The notes below the pieces were generated by a model. The model was not told the DNA's origin and ran no database searches. It worked only from the letters and a program-made list of their open reading frames with translations. The translations under genes and the position numbers were made by a program. A stretch of 5,610 nt of DNA. It comes from Betaproteobacteria bacterium UBA931. GTDB lineage: Bacteria > Pseudomonadota > Gammaproteobacteria > Burkholderiales > Casimicrobiaceae. Positions within the stretch are counted from its first letter, which is position 1, and each line of letters opens with the position of its first letter. The stretch is taken from NCBI GenBank assembly GCA_002293615.1, contig DBDN01000047.1, positions 7,394 through 13,003 of the forward strand. Reading direction: 5' to 3'. Positions 1 through 5,601 of the stretch are shown piece by piece.

Positions 1-2
1 GG

Positions 3-50
3 CGAGCCAATGGCCCTTCACTCACCATCAAAGATCTGACGTCCGCTTGA
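3..50 (+). CDS. 3' end of an upstream gene, possibly nrdD catalytic subunit (partial)
   Basis: Sixteen codons in the third frame run from the window edge to a TGA at 48-50 and end in ...GPSLTIKDLTSA. The stretch is too short to identify by sequence. The gene just downstream is a detached NrdD glycyl-radical tail followed by nrdG, so the catalytic nrdD is the natural candidate. These residues do not contain the R-V-x-G-Y glycyl-radical motif that usually sits about 20 residues from the end of NrdD, which would fit a split reductase. The first frame is also open for 12 codons, to a TGA at 37-39, so the choice of frame rests on codon appearance and is uncertain. Confidence 0.35.
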   Translation, partial: RANGPSLTIKDLTSA

Positions 51-93
51 TCACGAAAGTACCCAAGCAATACCAGACAGGAATATTTTTTAT

Positions 94-100
94 AAGGAGA
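94..100 (+). promoter_or_regulatory. Strong ribosome binding site for the small NrdD-like gene
   Basis: AAGGAGA lies 7 nt before the ATG at 108. It is a near-ideal Shine-Dalgarno sequence and fixes the start of the 60-residue protein, supporting it as a real gene despite its size. Confidence 0.8.
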
Positions 101-107
101 TATAAAA

Positions 108-290
108 ATGAATGCACGTAAAACTGATATTTCGGCAACTACCGCCATCGCGCTGAGTGCTGATGAGCGCCAACGTTGTGAAGTATGGACACGCGTGATG
201 GGTTATCATCGCCCGGTATCATCATTCAATATTGGTAAAAAAAGCGAGCATCGCGAACGCTGTTTTTTCCGTGAGTCGCGCATAAAATAA
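108..290 (+). CDS. nrdD: Small NrdD-like protein: detached glycyl-radical tail of anaerobic ribonucleotide reductase
   Basis: This 60-residue cytoplasmic protein has an unremarkable first 20 residues, then the block EVWTRVMGYHRPVSSFN (25-41) and GKKSEHRER (43-51). The block matches the C-terminal glycyl-radical loop of class III reductases, which reads roughly R-V-x-G-Y-x-R-P-V-x-x-W/F-N-x-G-K. Gly32 would be the radical residue. The usual CxxC zinc ribbon is missing: only Cys24 precedes the loop and Cys52 follows it. The full family is about 600-700 residues, so this is the tail alone. From memory, short proteins of this kind are annotated as 'anaerobic ribonucleoside-triphosphate reductase' in some proteobacteria. 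It has an excellent ribosome binding site and sits ahead of nrdG, which supports a radical-bearing subunit or a spare part for a damaged NrdD. The exact function is inferred. Confidence 0.85.
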   Translation: MNARKTDISATTAIALSADERQRCEVWTRVMGYHRPVSSFNIGKKSEHRERCFFRESRIK

Positions 291-309
291 TTCACCAGCA
301 AGTTAGTAG

Positions 310-351
310 CCAGCTTTTCTGCTTGTAGTAATGCGTAAGCGGAGGAGCTGG
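310..351 (+). promoter_or_regulatory. Long RNA hairpin upstream of nrdG, occluding GGAGGAG
   Basis: Bases 310-325 (CCAGCTTTTCTGCTTG) pair without interruption with 336-351 (TAAGCGGAGGAGCTGG). There are 12 Watson-Crick pairs and four G-U wobbles (316/345, 317/344, 320/341, 325/336) around a 10-nt loop. Every departure from perfect complementarity is a T-for-C or G-for-A change that is tolerated in RNA, which points to a structure in the + strand transcript. The 3' arm contains GGAGGAG (341-347), the only strong Shine-Dalgarno-like sequence before nrdG, although it sits 34 nt upstream of that ATG. No T-tract follows, so it is not an ordinary terminator. It may stabilise the upstream message or lower nrdG expression relative to nrdD. 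Confidence 0.6.
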
Positions 352-381
352 TGTTCTGTGTGTTATATATAAAACGAGAAA

Positions 382-1107
382 ATGGCGCAATCTTGTTCAG
401 AATCCTCTCCCAGCGCCAATGCACTGCGTATCGGCGGCCTGGTACCGTTCACGGCAACCGACTATCCTGATTTGCTTTCCGCCGTTATCTTTTGCCAAGG
501 TTGCCCGTGGCGCTGCGCCTATTGCCATAACCCGCATCTCATTCCGGCGCACGGCGAATCGTCGTTACCGTGGCCAGATATCCATCAGTGGCTGGCAACC
601 CGGCAAGAATTGCTGGACGGCGTCGTCTTTTCCGGCGGAGAGCCAACGGCGCAGGCTGCGTTGTTGGCGGCGGTACAGCAAGTCAAGCAATTGGGCTTCA
701 AAATCGGGCTGCATACAGGCGGCGCTTACCCGCGTCGCCTGCAAAAACTGTTGCCCTACCTTGACTGGGTTGGGCTTGACATCAAAGCCACCCGCCAACA
801 TTATCCGGCGATTACTTACACGGCCGAAAGCGGCGATCCGGCGTTTGAATCTTTGGCGCTGCTTCAAGAAGCAAATATCTGCTTTGAAATTCGTACTACG
901 GTACACAACGCATTAACACCGGAAAAAGAACTGCTGCGGTTAGCTCAGGAGCTTAAAGATGCCGGTGTCCAAAAATGGACGTTGCAATCGTTCCGTGGCA
1001 ACGGTTGCGATAATAACGACCTGATATTGTCAATGGGGAATTCGATACTCAATGAACCACTGCTTAGCCGGCTGCGTAGTCTTATTGGTGATATTATCGT
1101 GCGCTGA
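382..1107 (+). CDS. nrdG: Anaerobic ribonucleotide reductase activating protein (radical SAM)
   Basis: This 241-residue radical-SAM activase uses a 4Fe-4S cluster and S-adenosylmethionine to place the glycyl radical on NrdD. Residues Cys41, Cys45 and Cys48 form the CxxxCxxC cluster motif within CQGCPWRCAYCHN. The SAM-binding GGE is at 85-87 (FSGGEPT), and later barrel strands include GLDIKA (131-136) and EIRTTVH (169-175). The opening GGLVPFTATDYPD and the length fit the longer NrdG subtype, which I recall as TIGR02495 (NrdG2), rather than the shorter E. coli form. The ATG at 382 is the only sensible start, because an in-frame TAA lies at 370-372. Its own ribosome binding site is poor: only GAG, 3 nt upstream. 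It is probably co-transcribed with the small NrdD-like gene 91 bp upstream, with the hairpin at 310-351 between them. Confidence 0.95.
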   Translation: MAQSCSESSPSANALRIGGLVPFTATDYPDLLSAVIFCQGCPWRCAYCHNPHLIPAHGESSLPWPDIHQWLATRQELLDGVVFSGGEPTAQAALLAAVQQVKQLGFKIGLHTGGAYPRRLQKLLPYLDWVGLDIKATRQHYPAITYTAESGDPAFESLALLQEANICFEIRTTVHNALTPEKELLRLAQELKDAGVQKWTLQSFRGNGCDNNDLILSMGNSILNEPLLSRLRSLIGDIIVR

Positions 1108-1203
1108 CAAAAAATTTATTAAATCATACAACAACCGCCGGCCTGAAATATACTTCGCTTCAAACTGACAATCCGATCCCTTTTAACAAAACCGCTCCAT
1201 GCA

Positions 1204-1269
1204 ATTATTTGGGGAAAGCTGCCCGCGGGCTTCGATATTTTTTCAATCCATGGCTTGTGCCCCAATAAT
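1204..1269. repeat. Long-range inverted repeat between convergent gene ends
   Basis: ATTATTTGGGG (1204-1214) is matched by CCCCAATAAT (1260-1269), its reverse complement apart from one missing A. The 45-nt interior contains the perfect palindrome GCCCGCGGGC (1221-1230) and a T-run. It lies between the end of nrdG and the decayed - strand gene. It could be part of a transcription-ending structure or chance in degenerating DNA. Confidence 0.3.
1216..1243 (+). terminator. Possible intrinsic terminator of the nrd operon
   Basis: AAGCT (1216-1220) can pair with GGCTT (1228-1232, one G-U pair) around GCCCGCG. A run of six T at 1238-1243 follows after five bases. The stem is short and the T-run is not adjacent, so this is a weak candidate, about 110 nt beyond the nrdG stop. 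The rest of 1108-1294 shows no gene I can support. Confidence 0.3.
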
Positions 1270-1294
1270 ACGCGTTTGTATCACCCCATAAACA

Positions 1295-1657
1295 TACGGC
1301 AACGTTCTCCGGCAATGGAAAACCAGGCAGCCTCATGCACGGTTGACGTCGGTTTTTTGAAAGCTTGTATGACCATCATCCGCTCAATCGTCCCATGAGC
1401 TATGCTTTGATATGAGCCAATTCCAACGATGCGGCAATACGGGTATAAGCATTGCCTTCGGATGAAAACAATAACTCGCCGTGAAAAACATCGCGGCCGT
1501 CGTATGATGATGCTTGCGCCGGTGTGCTAAGTAAAATAACCAACAAAATTAAAATGATGCCGGTAATAATTCCGACGCCCGTCGCCATTGCGATAAACCG
1601 CAATAAATCACGGGAACGGGCCGATGATTCAAACATGGTATTTTGATGAGCAGACAT
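1295..1657 (-). pseudogene. Decayed sortase target protein (VIT-domain N-terminus)
   Basis: The open start runs 1657-1400 (85 residues, ATG with AAGGAGA 7 nt upstream). It has a short cytoplasmic lead, a hydrophobic segment at about 24-45, TPAQAS as a possible signal cleavage site, then GELLFSSEGNAY (60-71) and a TAG. Beyond the TAG, one base out of phase from 1400, the reading gives GTIERMMVIQAFKKP, PTSTVHEAAW; then, back in the original frame near 1320, FPLPENVAV ending at 1295. With the frames joined this follows the VIT consensus G-L-V-A-R-x-x-V-x-Q-x-F-x-N-P ... E-x-x-Y-x-F-P-L-P-E-N-A-A-V at almost exact spacing. That is the start of the marine proteobacterial sortase target family (TIGR03788, from memory). 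A third frame gives TRIIGAQ near 1270, possibly the next VIT block. The von Willebrand domain and sorting signal are absent. The position beside pdsR/pdsS supports the call. Confidence 0.8.
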
Positions 1658-1835
1658 AAGCGTTCTCCTTGATAAATAGGGCTCTTACCCATTAGCGCAA
1701 AAGAAACAGGCTGTTCGATACATGCTTCTGCTCATTTCGTGATGAATTATGGCAAACTGATGACCGCATATTTCCCCGCTATCGGAAATGAAACGCCTGC
1801 GTTATAGTGCCAACATCGCACCTGAGAAAAATCCC
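1658..1835. promoter_or_regulatory. Divergent promoter region between the sortase target remnant and pdsR
   Basis: These 178 bases separate the two divergent starts and should contain both promoters. A dyad AACAG-G-CTGTT lies at 1705-1715. TATAGT at 1803-1808 could be a -10 element for pdsR, giving a leader of about 20 nt before the ATG at 1836, but I see no convincing -35 at the right distance. PdsR probably binds here if it controlled the target gene; that is inference from layout. Confidence 0.4.
1663..1670 (-). promoter_or_regulatory. Intact ribosome binding site of the decayed sortase target gene
   Basis: On the - strand AAGGAGAA precedes the ATG at 1657. The translation signal is fully preserved although the gene behind it is broken, so an 85-residue membrane-anchored stub may still be made. 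Confidence 0.7.
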
Positions 1836-2534
1836 ATGAGCCGACACATTGCATTGATCGAAGACGAACCCGCATTGCGCGATAATTGTGCTGATGCGCT
1901 GCGCCGCCAGGGATATAAGGTTTCCACACACAGCAGCCGTGCCGACGCGCTGGCCGCTTTTGCCACGCGTTTGCCCGACCTGGCGCTGATTGACATCGGG
2001 TTGGGAGACGATGTTGATGGAGGGTTTACTTTGTGCCGCGAGTTACGGGCGCGTTCCGAACGGCTTCCCATCATTTTTCTCTCGGCGCGTGACAGCGATT
2101 TCGATATCGTCGCCGGGTTGCGTATGGGTGCCGATGATTATGTAACCAAGGATGTCAGTCTGCCACATCTCATTGCCCGTATTGCCACTTTGTTTCGACG
2201 TGCTGATCTGGCGTCATCTCCGCCCGAGGTCGATGATGTTTTGGCGCGTGGCGCACTGCGTCTTGACTTGCCGCGTTTGACCGCACACTGGAACGATCAA
2301 CCCGTACCGCTCACCATTACCGAATTCTGGATGGTACATACTTTGGCGCGCCATCCCGGCCATGTCAAAGACCGTGCCAGTTTGATGAAGGATGCGCGTA
2401 TTTATGTTGATGAGGCCACTATTACTTCACACATCAAACGGATCCGACGAAAGTTTCTTGCGGCGGATGAAAAATTCGACCATATCGTGACCGTTTACGG
2501 CATGGGCTACCGATGGAACCCTCGGGAAAGTTAA
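1836..2534 (+). CDS. pdsR: Dedicated sortase system response regulator (OmpR-type)
   Basis: This 232-residue transcription factor is activated by phosphorylation. The receiver domain (about 4-120) has the acidic cluster E9/D10/E11, phospho-acceptor Asp53 (LIDIGLGDD), Ser83 (FLSARDSDFD) and Lys105 (YVTKDVSLPH). A winged-helix DNA-binding domain follows (about 136-228), with recognition helix TITSHIKRIRRKF and the ending TVYGMGYRW. The phrases TEFWMVHTLARHPGHVK and GLGDDVDGGF are, from memory, specific to the proteobacterial dedicated sortase regulator family (TIGR03787). The ATG at 1836 is chosen because the family begins a few residues before the first strand. The ATG at 1788 would add 16 unconserved residues, has no ribosome binding site and lies upstream of a possible -10. 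The gene overlaps pdsS by 22 bp, so the two are likely translationally coupled. All functional residues are present. Confidence 0.9.
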   Translation: MSRHIALIEDEPALRDNCADALRRQGYKVSTHSSRADALAAFATRLPDLALIDIGLGDDVDGGFTLCRELRARSERLPIIFLSARDSDFDIVAGLRMGADDYVTKDVSLPHLIARIATLFRRADLASSPPEVDDVLARGALRLDLPRLTAHWNDQPVPLTITEFWMVHTLARHPGHVKDRASLMKDARIYVDEATITSHIKRIRRKFLAADEKFDHIVTVYGMGYRWNPRES

Positions 2535-4261
2535 AACGCAGGCCACGCCGTTTTGGTATCCGCGCGCAGGTGCTGCTGGTCCTATCAATATTATTGGCGC
2601 TGCCATGGCTCGGTTATAAATACTTAAGCGAAACCGACCGCTTTTTGCGCAACGGGCAGGAGCGGGCATTACGCATCACCGCCCAGGCTGTCGCTACGGC
2701 GCTTTATCAACGCCCCGATGTTTTCGCCAGCGAAGAAGGTTTATTGCCGTTGCCTCAGGCACAACAACAGCCCGACCATGAAAATACCCACAACCTTTTT
2801 TACGTCGATGAACCAACACAACTTCCAACGCAACCTCTGGTGACCATCCCCCCGCTTTCAGGAACTTCCTCACGGCAAAGCGTCGCCATACCAAGTACCC
2901 GTGAACAACTGGAAAAAACATTGGCGCCCATCGTACCCGCCAATGTCCGCCTATGGGTGGTCAATCGCCACCATCACGTGCTGGTGCGCATCGGTTCACT
3001 GCATCGCATGATTGATGAAACGCCGCCGCCCCGATTTTTCTGGCAACAACCATGGCCATGGATGAACGAGCACATATTCGCGCCGCTTTATATGCGCTTG
3101 ACGCAACAGCCGACCGAGGATTTTCTTGATGACCCGTCGGAGGCATATCACGCCATGGTCAGAGATGTCGACACCGCGCTTACCGGTATTTCCTCGCTAA
3201 GCCGTCGCCCTACTGAAGACGGGATAGCAGTGGTGACCATGGCGGCAATGCCGATCTGGAGCGATAACGTCGTCGTCGGTGTTGTGATTGCCGAAGAAAC
3301 CACCAACGGCATTCTTGCGGCGAAAAACGCAGCCTTCGAGCGACTGTTTCCGTTGCTGATTGCCGTCGTACTTTTGATTGCCACCGTGATTGTCGCCTAT
3401 GCGACTTGGTTATCCAGCCGCATTCGCTTGCTACGCAATGAAGTCGAGCACGCTGTGGACGCCCGCGGACGAATCAAACAGATCGAAACCAGCGCCAATG
3501 TCGGTGACGAAATCGGTGATTTATCGCGCAGTTTTACCGAAGTGCTGTCGCGCCTTGAAGAAGCCGCTGTCTATCGCGAACAGATTGCCGGGCGGCTATC
3601 GCATGAATTACGTACGCCGATTGCCGTAGTTCGTTCATCGCTGGAAAATCTGCGCGCACCGCTGTCCGAAAAAGAACAGCAAACTTATCTCGAACGCGCA
3701 CAAGGCGGGTTGGCGCGCTTGTCGCATATTCTGGCACGGATGACCGAAGCCTCGCGGCTGGAGCAAAGCATCATCGATGCCGATCGTGCCCATGTCAATT
3801 TAGCCATGTTGCTGACCAGCAGTATTGAGGGCTATCGACAAGCCTATCCGGGGCGCCGTTTTGATTTACGTTTGCCTGAGAATGCCGAGCCTACGTTATA
3901 CGAAAAATATGTCGCGCCCGATTTGCTCGTGCAAATGCTCGACAAGCTGATTGCCAACGCCAATGACTTCGGGCTACCCGACACGACGGTGAGTGTTTCT
4001 TTACAATTTTCCGGTAACGAAGCCATTTTACATGTAGGCAATGAAGGTTCGTTGCCTCCGGAAAGCGACACCGCGCAACTTTTTGAACCGATGGTGTCAA
4101 GACGCTCCGGCAAACGAAGCGAAACGCCGCATTTGGGCTTGGGCTTATACGTGGTACGCCTGATTGCCGAATTTCACAACGGCAAAGCTTATATGGAGAA
4201 GCGTAATGACGGGTTAGGCACAGTCGTCACGGTGCATATCAAAGACGCGCCAAGATCATAA
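2513..4261 (+). CDS. pdsS: Dedicated sortase system sensor histidine kinase
   Basis: This 582-residue inner-membrane kinase has a membrane helix at about 17-36 (ALPWLGYKYL follows the family pattern), a periplasmic region of about 240 residues, and a second helix at about 278-300. A HAMP-like linker follows (301-350). The phospho-acceptor helix contains His364 in RLSHELRTPI. The ATPase domain has the N box around Asn482 (LDKLIANANDF), a G1 motif reading VGNEG (508-512) where many kinases have DxGxG, an F box LFEP (523-526), and G2 HLGLGLYVV (540-548). The start overlaps pdsR by 22 bp, and its partner is almost certainly PdsR. I recall the dedicated sortase kinase family (TIGR03785) as nearer 700 residues, so the sensor region may be shortened. 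The part at 75-130 is proline- and glutamine-rich and looks like a linker. The two-component role is certain; the subfamily is well supported by PdsR. Confidence 0.88.
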   Translation: MEPSGKLKRRPRRFGIRAQVLLVLSILLALPWLGYKYLSETDRFLRNGQERALRITAQAVATALYQRPDVFASEEGLLPLPQAQQQPDHENTHNLFYVDEPTQLPTQPLVTIPPLSGTSSRQSVAIPSTREQLEKTLAPIVPANVRLWVVNRHHHVLVRIGSLHRMIDETPPPRFFWQQPWPWMNEHIFAPLYMRLTQQPTEDFLDDPSEAYHAMVRDVDTALTGISSLSRRPTEDGIAVVTMAAMPIWSDNVVVGVVIAEETTNGILAAKNAAFERLFPLLIAVVLLIATVIVAYATWLSSRIRLLRNEVEHAVDARGRIKQIETSANVGDEIGDLSRSFTEVLSRLEEAAVYREQIAGRLSHELRTPIAVVRSSLENLRAPLSEKEQQTYLERAQGGLARLSHILARMTEASRLEQSIIDADRAHVNLAMLLTSSIEGYRQAYPGRRFDLRLPENAEPTLYEKYVAPDLLVQMLDKLIANANDFGLPDTTVSVSLQFSGNEAILHVGNEGSLPPESDTAQLFEPMVSRRSGKRSETPHLGLGLYVVRLIAEFHNGKAYMEKRNDGLGTVVTVHIKDAPRS

Positions 4262-4264
4262 CAA

Positions 4265-4690
4265 TCACGCCTGCTTTTCCCGCCGATTTGGCCTGCGCTT
4301 GACCCGCAACATTTGCTCAAGCGCATCGCCCAAACCCGGCGCTTCGACATCGATCATGATCCACTTGCCGTCGTGGTACGTGGTGCTCTCATCGTATTTG
4401 CGGCAAATGCTTTCGGGAAACTGCGCGCGTTGTTGCTCAAACGCTTCACGCTCGGCCTTCCCGTAAATCACCATGAAGCCGAAGCTTCCTTCTCGAACAT
4501 AAAGCGCGCACAGCGTTTTGCCGCCGCGCCGAAACTTAAGTTCATGTAACCCTGCTTTACCGGCTTTGCCCCAAAGCTCATCCATCTCGTAATGTTGTCG
4601 GATGTGCGCAGTAATATCTTGCCATGCGGCGAAGGCTTTTTTACCAAGCAGTTTTTCTAACGTCTTGTTATCCGGAACGATTTCTGTCAT
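4265..4690 (-). CDS. DUF3788 family protein
   Basis: This 141-residue soluble protein of unknown function has no signal peptide or membrane segment. It carries the features I associate with DUF3788: LxxLLGKKAFAAW near the start (11-23), LHELKFRRGGKTLCALYVREG (48-68, the core), MVIYGKAEREAFEQQRAQF (73-91), and YHDGKWIMIDV (105-115) before a basic tail KRRPNRREK. It appears full length for the family. AGGAGA lies 7 nt before the ATG, giving a good start. It ends 3 bp from the pdsS stop in convergent orientation, with no terminator visible between them. It lies downstream of, and on the same strand as, an HxlR-type regulator, but there is no evidence for a shared function. Confidence 0.85.
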   Translation of the reverse strand: MTEIVPDNKTLEKLLGKKAFAAWQDITAHIRQHYEMDELWGKAGKAGLHELKFRRGGKTLCALYVREGSFGFMVIYGKAEREAFEQQRAQFPESICRKYDESTTYHDGKWIMIDVEAPGLGDALEQMLRVKRRPNRREKQA

Positions 4691-4740
4691 CCATATCTCC
4701 TGGTATCCGTTCTTTTAGTCACTAACGATAAAATTATTTT

Positions 4741-4803
4741 TCAAAAGACCTCATGGAACAATTCGCTTCCAAGCCTTAACTGCTCAGGCAACCGGCCCCC
4801 CTA
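4741..4803 (-). other. Out-of-use C-terminal coding remnant of the HxlR gene, behind an amber codon
   Basis: Directly after the TAG at 4803-4801 the same frame stays open for 19 codons to a TGA at 4743-4741, reading GGRLPEQLRLG, SELFHEVF. HxlR proteins normally end with a C-terminal helix following a conserved W-G. Here the order is M-C-Q-stop-G-G, so the TAG stands where TGG (Trp) is expected. The 50 bases from 4691 to 4740 hold only the DUF3788 ribosome binding site and AT-rich upstream sequence. Confidence 0.55.
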
Positions 4804-5100
4804 TTGACACATCGCGGCAAAAACCGGCGCGATACTTCTGCCAAAGCCCGTCAGCGAAGATTCAACTTTGGGCGGTACCACCGGAAGCACTTCCCAACGC
4901 ATCATGCCACCTGCTTCCAATTCGCGCAATTGTTGCGTCAACGTTTTTGCGGTCGCGCAAAAAACTCCCTGACACAACTGCGAAAACCGCAACGCGCCGC
5001 TCATGAGCTTCCATAAAATTAACGACTTATATTTGCCACCGATTAAATGGATGGTGGTTTCGACCGAGCACAACCGCTCCGCCGCCGAGCAACAAGGCAA
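4801..5100 (-). CDS. HxlR-family winged-helix transcriptional regulator, C-terminally cut (possible pseudogene)
   Basis: This 99-residue DNA-binding protein follows the HxlR signature from end to end: CSVETTIHLIGGKYKSLILW (11-30), GALRFSQL (35-42), KTLTQQLRELEAGGM (52-66), VVPPKVESSLTGFGRSI (74-90) and PVFAAMCQ. Family members are usually about 105-130 residues, act as dimers and often sense oxidants or small reactive molecules through an N-terminal cysteine. Cys11 occupies that place. The stop falls where a conserved Trp-Gly is expected, and coding potential continues behind it. The start is unclear: the best candidate is a TTG at 5100 with no ribosome binding site, and an in-frame TGA lies 27 nt upstream of it. 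An ATG overlapping the previous gene's stop (5128-5126) is in another frame. The regulator is probably impaired, and its target is unknown. Confidence 0.75.
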   Translation of the reverse strand: MPCCSAAERLCSVETTIHLIGGKYKSLILWKLMSGALRFSQLCQGVFCATAKTLTQQLRELEAGGMMRWEVLPVVPPKVESSLTGFGRSIAPVFAAMCQ

Positions 5101-5124
5101 TTCGGGCCGATTTGAGGTGCCAAT

Positions 5125-5601
5125 TCATCTTCGCTCACGCATCTTCACGCGCAGCAGCCGGTTGTCGATATTGCTGTACAACACATGTAGTGTGTAGTCG
5201 TCAAAATGCCAGACAGCGTGGCCGGTCAACGCGGAGTCGGCTTGCTGAACCGGAGCAACGGAAATTTTCTGAAACAGGATTTCCGGGCTGTCCTCAAAAT
5301 CGAGTCCCTGTGGCAATTCACCAGCCCAACCAGTCGACTCCATGTCGCGGTTGCGGTGCAGCGTCATGGATCGAAATATCGGGCCACTGCGACTCTTGGC
5401 AAAGTACAACGTCGCACCATGAGTTTGAGTCAGATCGATTTCTCCGTCCTCCCGAGCTGCTTGATAGTCATCGTCGGCAAGCGGTTCCGGCCACAGCGCC
5501 AGAAACTCGGGCGATCCGGTCGTAAAGCCAAAGGCTTTTGCCAGTTGGCCGATTTCTGGACATGTCACTGCTTCTTGTCGTGGAATCGGCGCGGCGAGCA
5601 T
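5125..5601 (-). CDS. Hypothetical protein, possibly continuing beyond the window
   Basis: I do not recognise this 158-residue soluble protein. The frame is open to the window edge (5610). The ATG at 5601 has no ribosome binding site, so the true start may lie outside the window. It is acidic, with no membrane segment. Visible blocks are PEIGQLAKAFGF (15-26), DLTQTHGATLYF (56-67), GELPQGLDFEDSPEILFQKI (94-113) and WHFDDYTLHVLYS (131-143). The 'LP-x-GL-x-F-x-D-S' phrase followed by a W...Y-x-L-x-V-x-Y strand recalls small accessory or immunity-like proteins in which a short alpha/beta domain ends with such strands; this is only an impression. The stop TGA overlaps an ATG (ATGA, 5128-5125), which suggests translational coupling to the HxlR gene behind it. 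Confidence 0.65.
   Translation of the reverse strand: MLAAPIPRQEAVTCPEIGQLAKAFGFTTGSPEFLALWPEPLADDDYQAAREDGEIDLTQTHGATLYFAKSRSGPIFRSMTLHRNRDMESTGWAGELPQGLDFEDSPEILFQKISVAPVQQADSALTGHAVWHFDDYTLHVLYSNIDNRLLRVKMRERR

Noticed and set aside
27..51. ATCAA ... TTGAT pair upstream of the small gene, resembling an FNR/anaerobic box
   Set aside because: The half-sites are in the opposite order to the FNR consensus (TTGAT-N4-ATCAA), spaced far apart, and overlap the end of the upstream coding frame.
237..268. A-tract, short stem AGCG/CGCT and six T inside the small NrdD-like gene, resembling an intrinsic terminator
   Set aside because: The stem has only 4 GC-rich pairs with an 11-base loop and a bulge, and the bases encode the conserved KKSEHRERCFF region of the protein. 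It is best explained as coding sequence.
206..424. - strand 72-codon ORF across the nrdD-small/nrdG gap
   Set aside because: It is antisense to two well-supported genes and to the hairpin, and it shows no recognisable protein motif or ribosome binding site.
351..455. GTG-started reading frame right after GGAGGAG, overlapping nrdG
   Set aside because: It is only 39 codons, overlaps the conserved nrdG frame and has no recognisable sequence. The GGAGGAG is better explained as a hairpin arm.
1205..1336. - strand 43-codon ORF beginning MRLPGFPLPENVAV
   Set aside because: It has no ribosome binding site, and its start lies inside the VIT-domain reading. It is a fragment of the decayed sortase target, not an independent gene.
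1749..1766. TGGCA ... GCA resembling a sigma-54 promoter upstream of pdsR
   Set aside because: The GG and GC elements are 13 bases apart instead of 10, so they cannot form a sigma-54 -24/-12 promoter.
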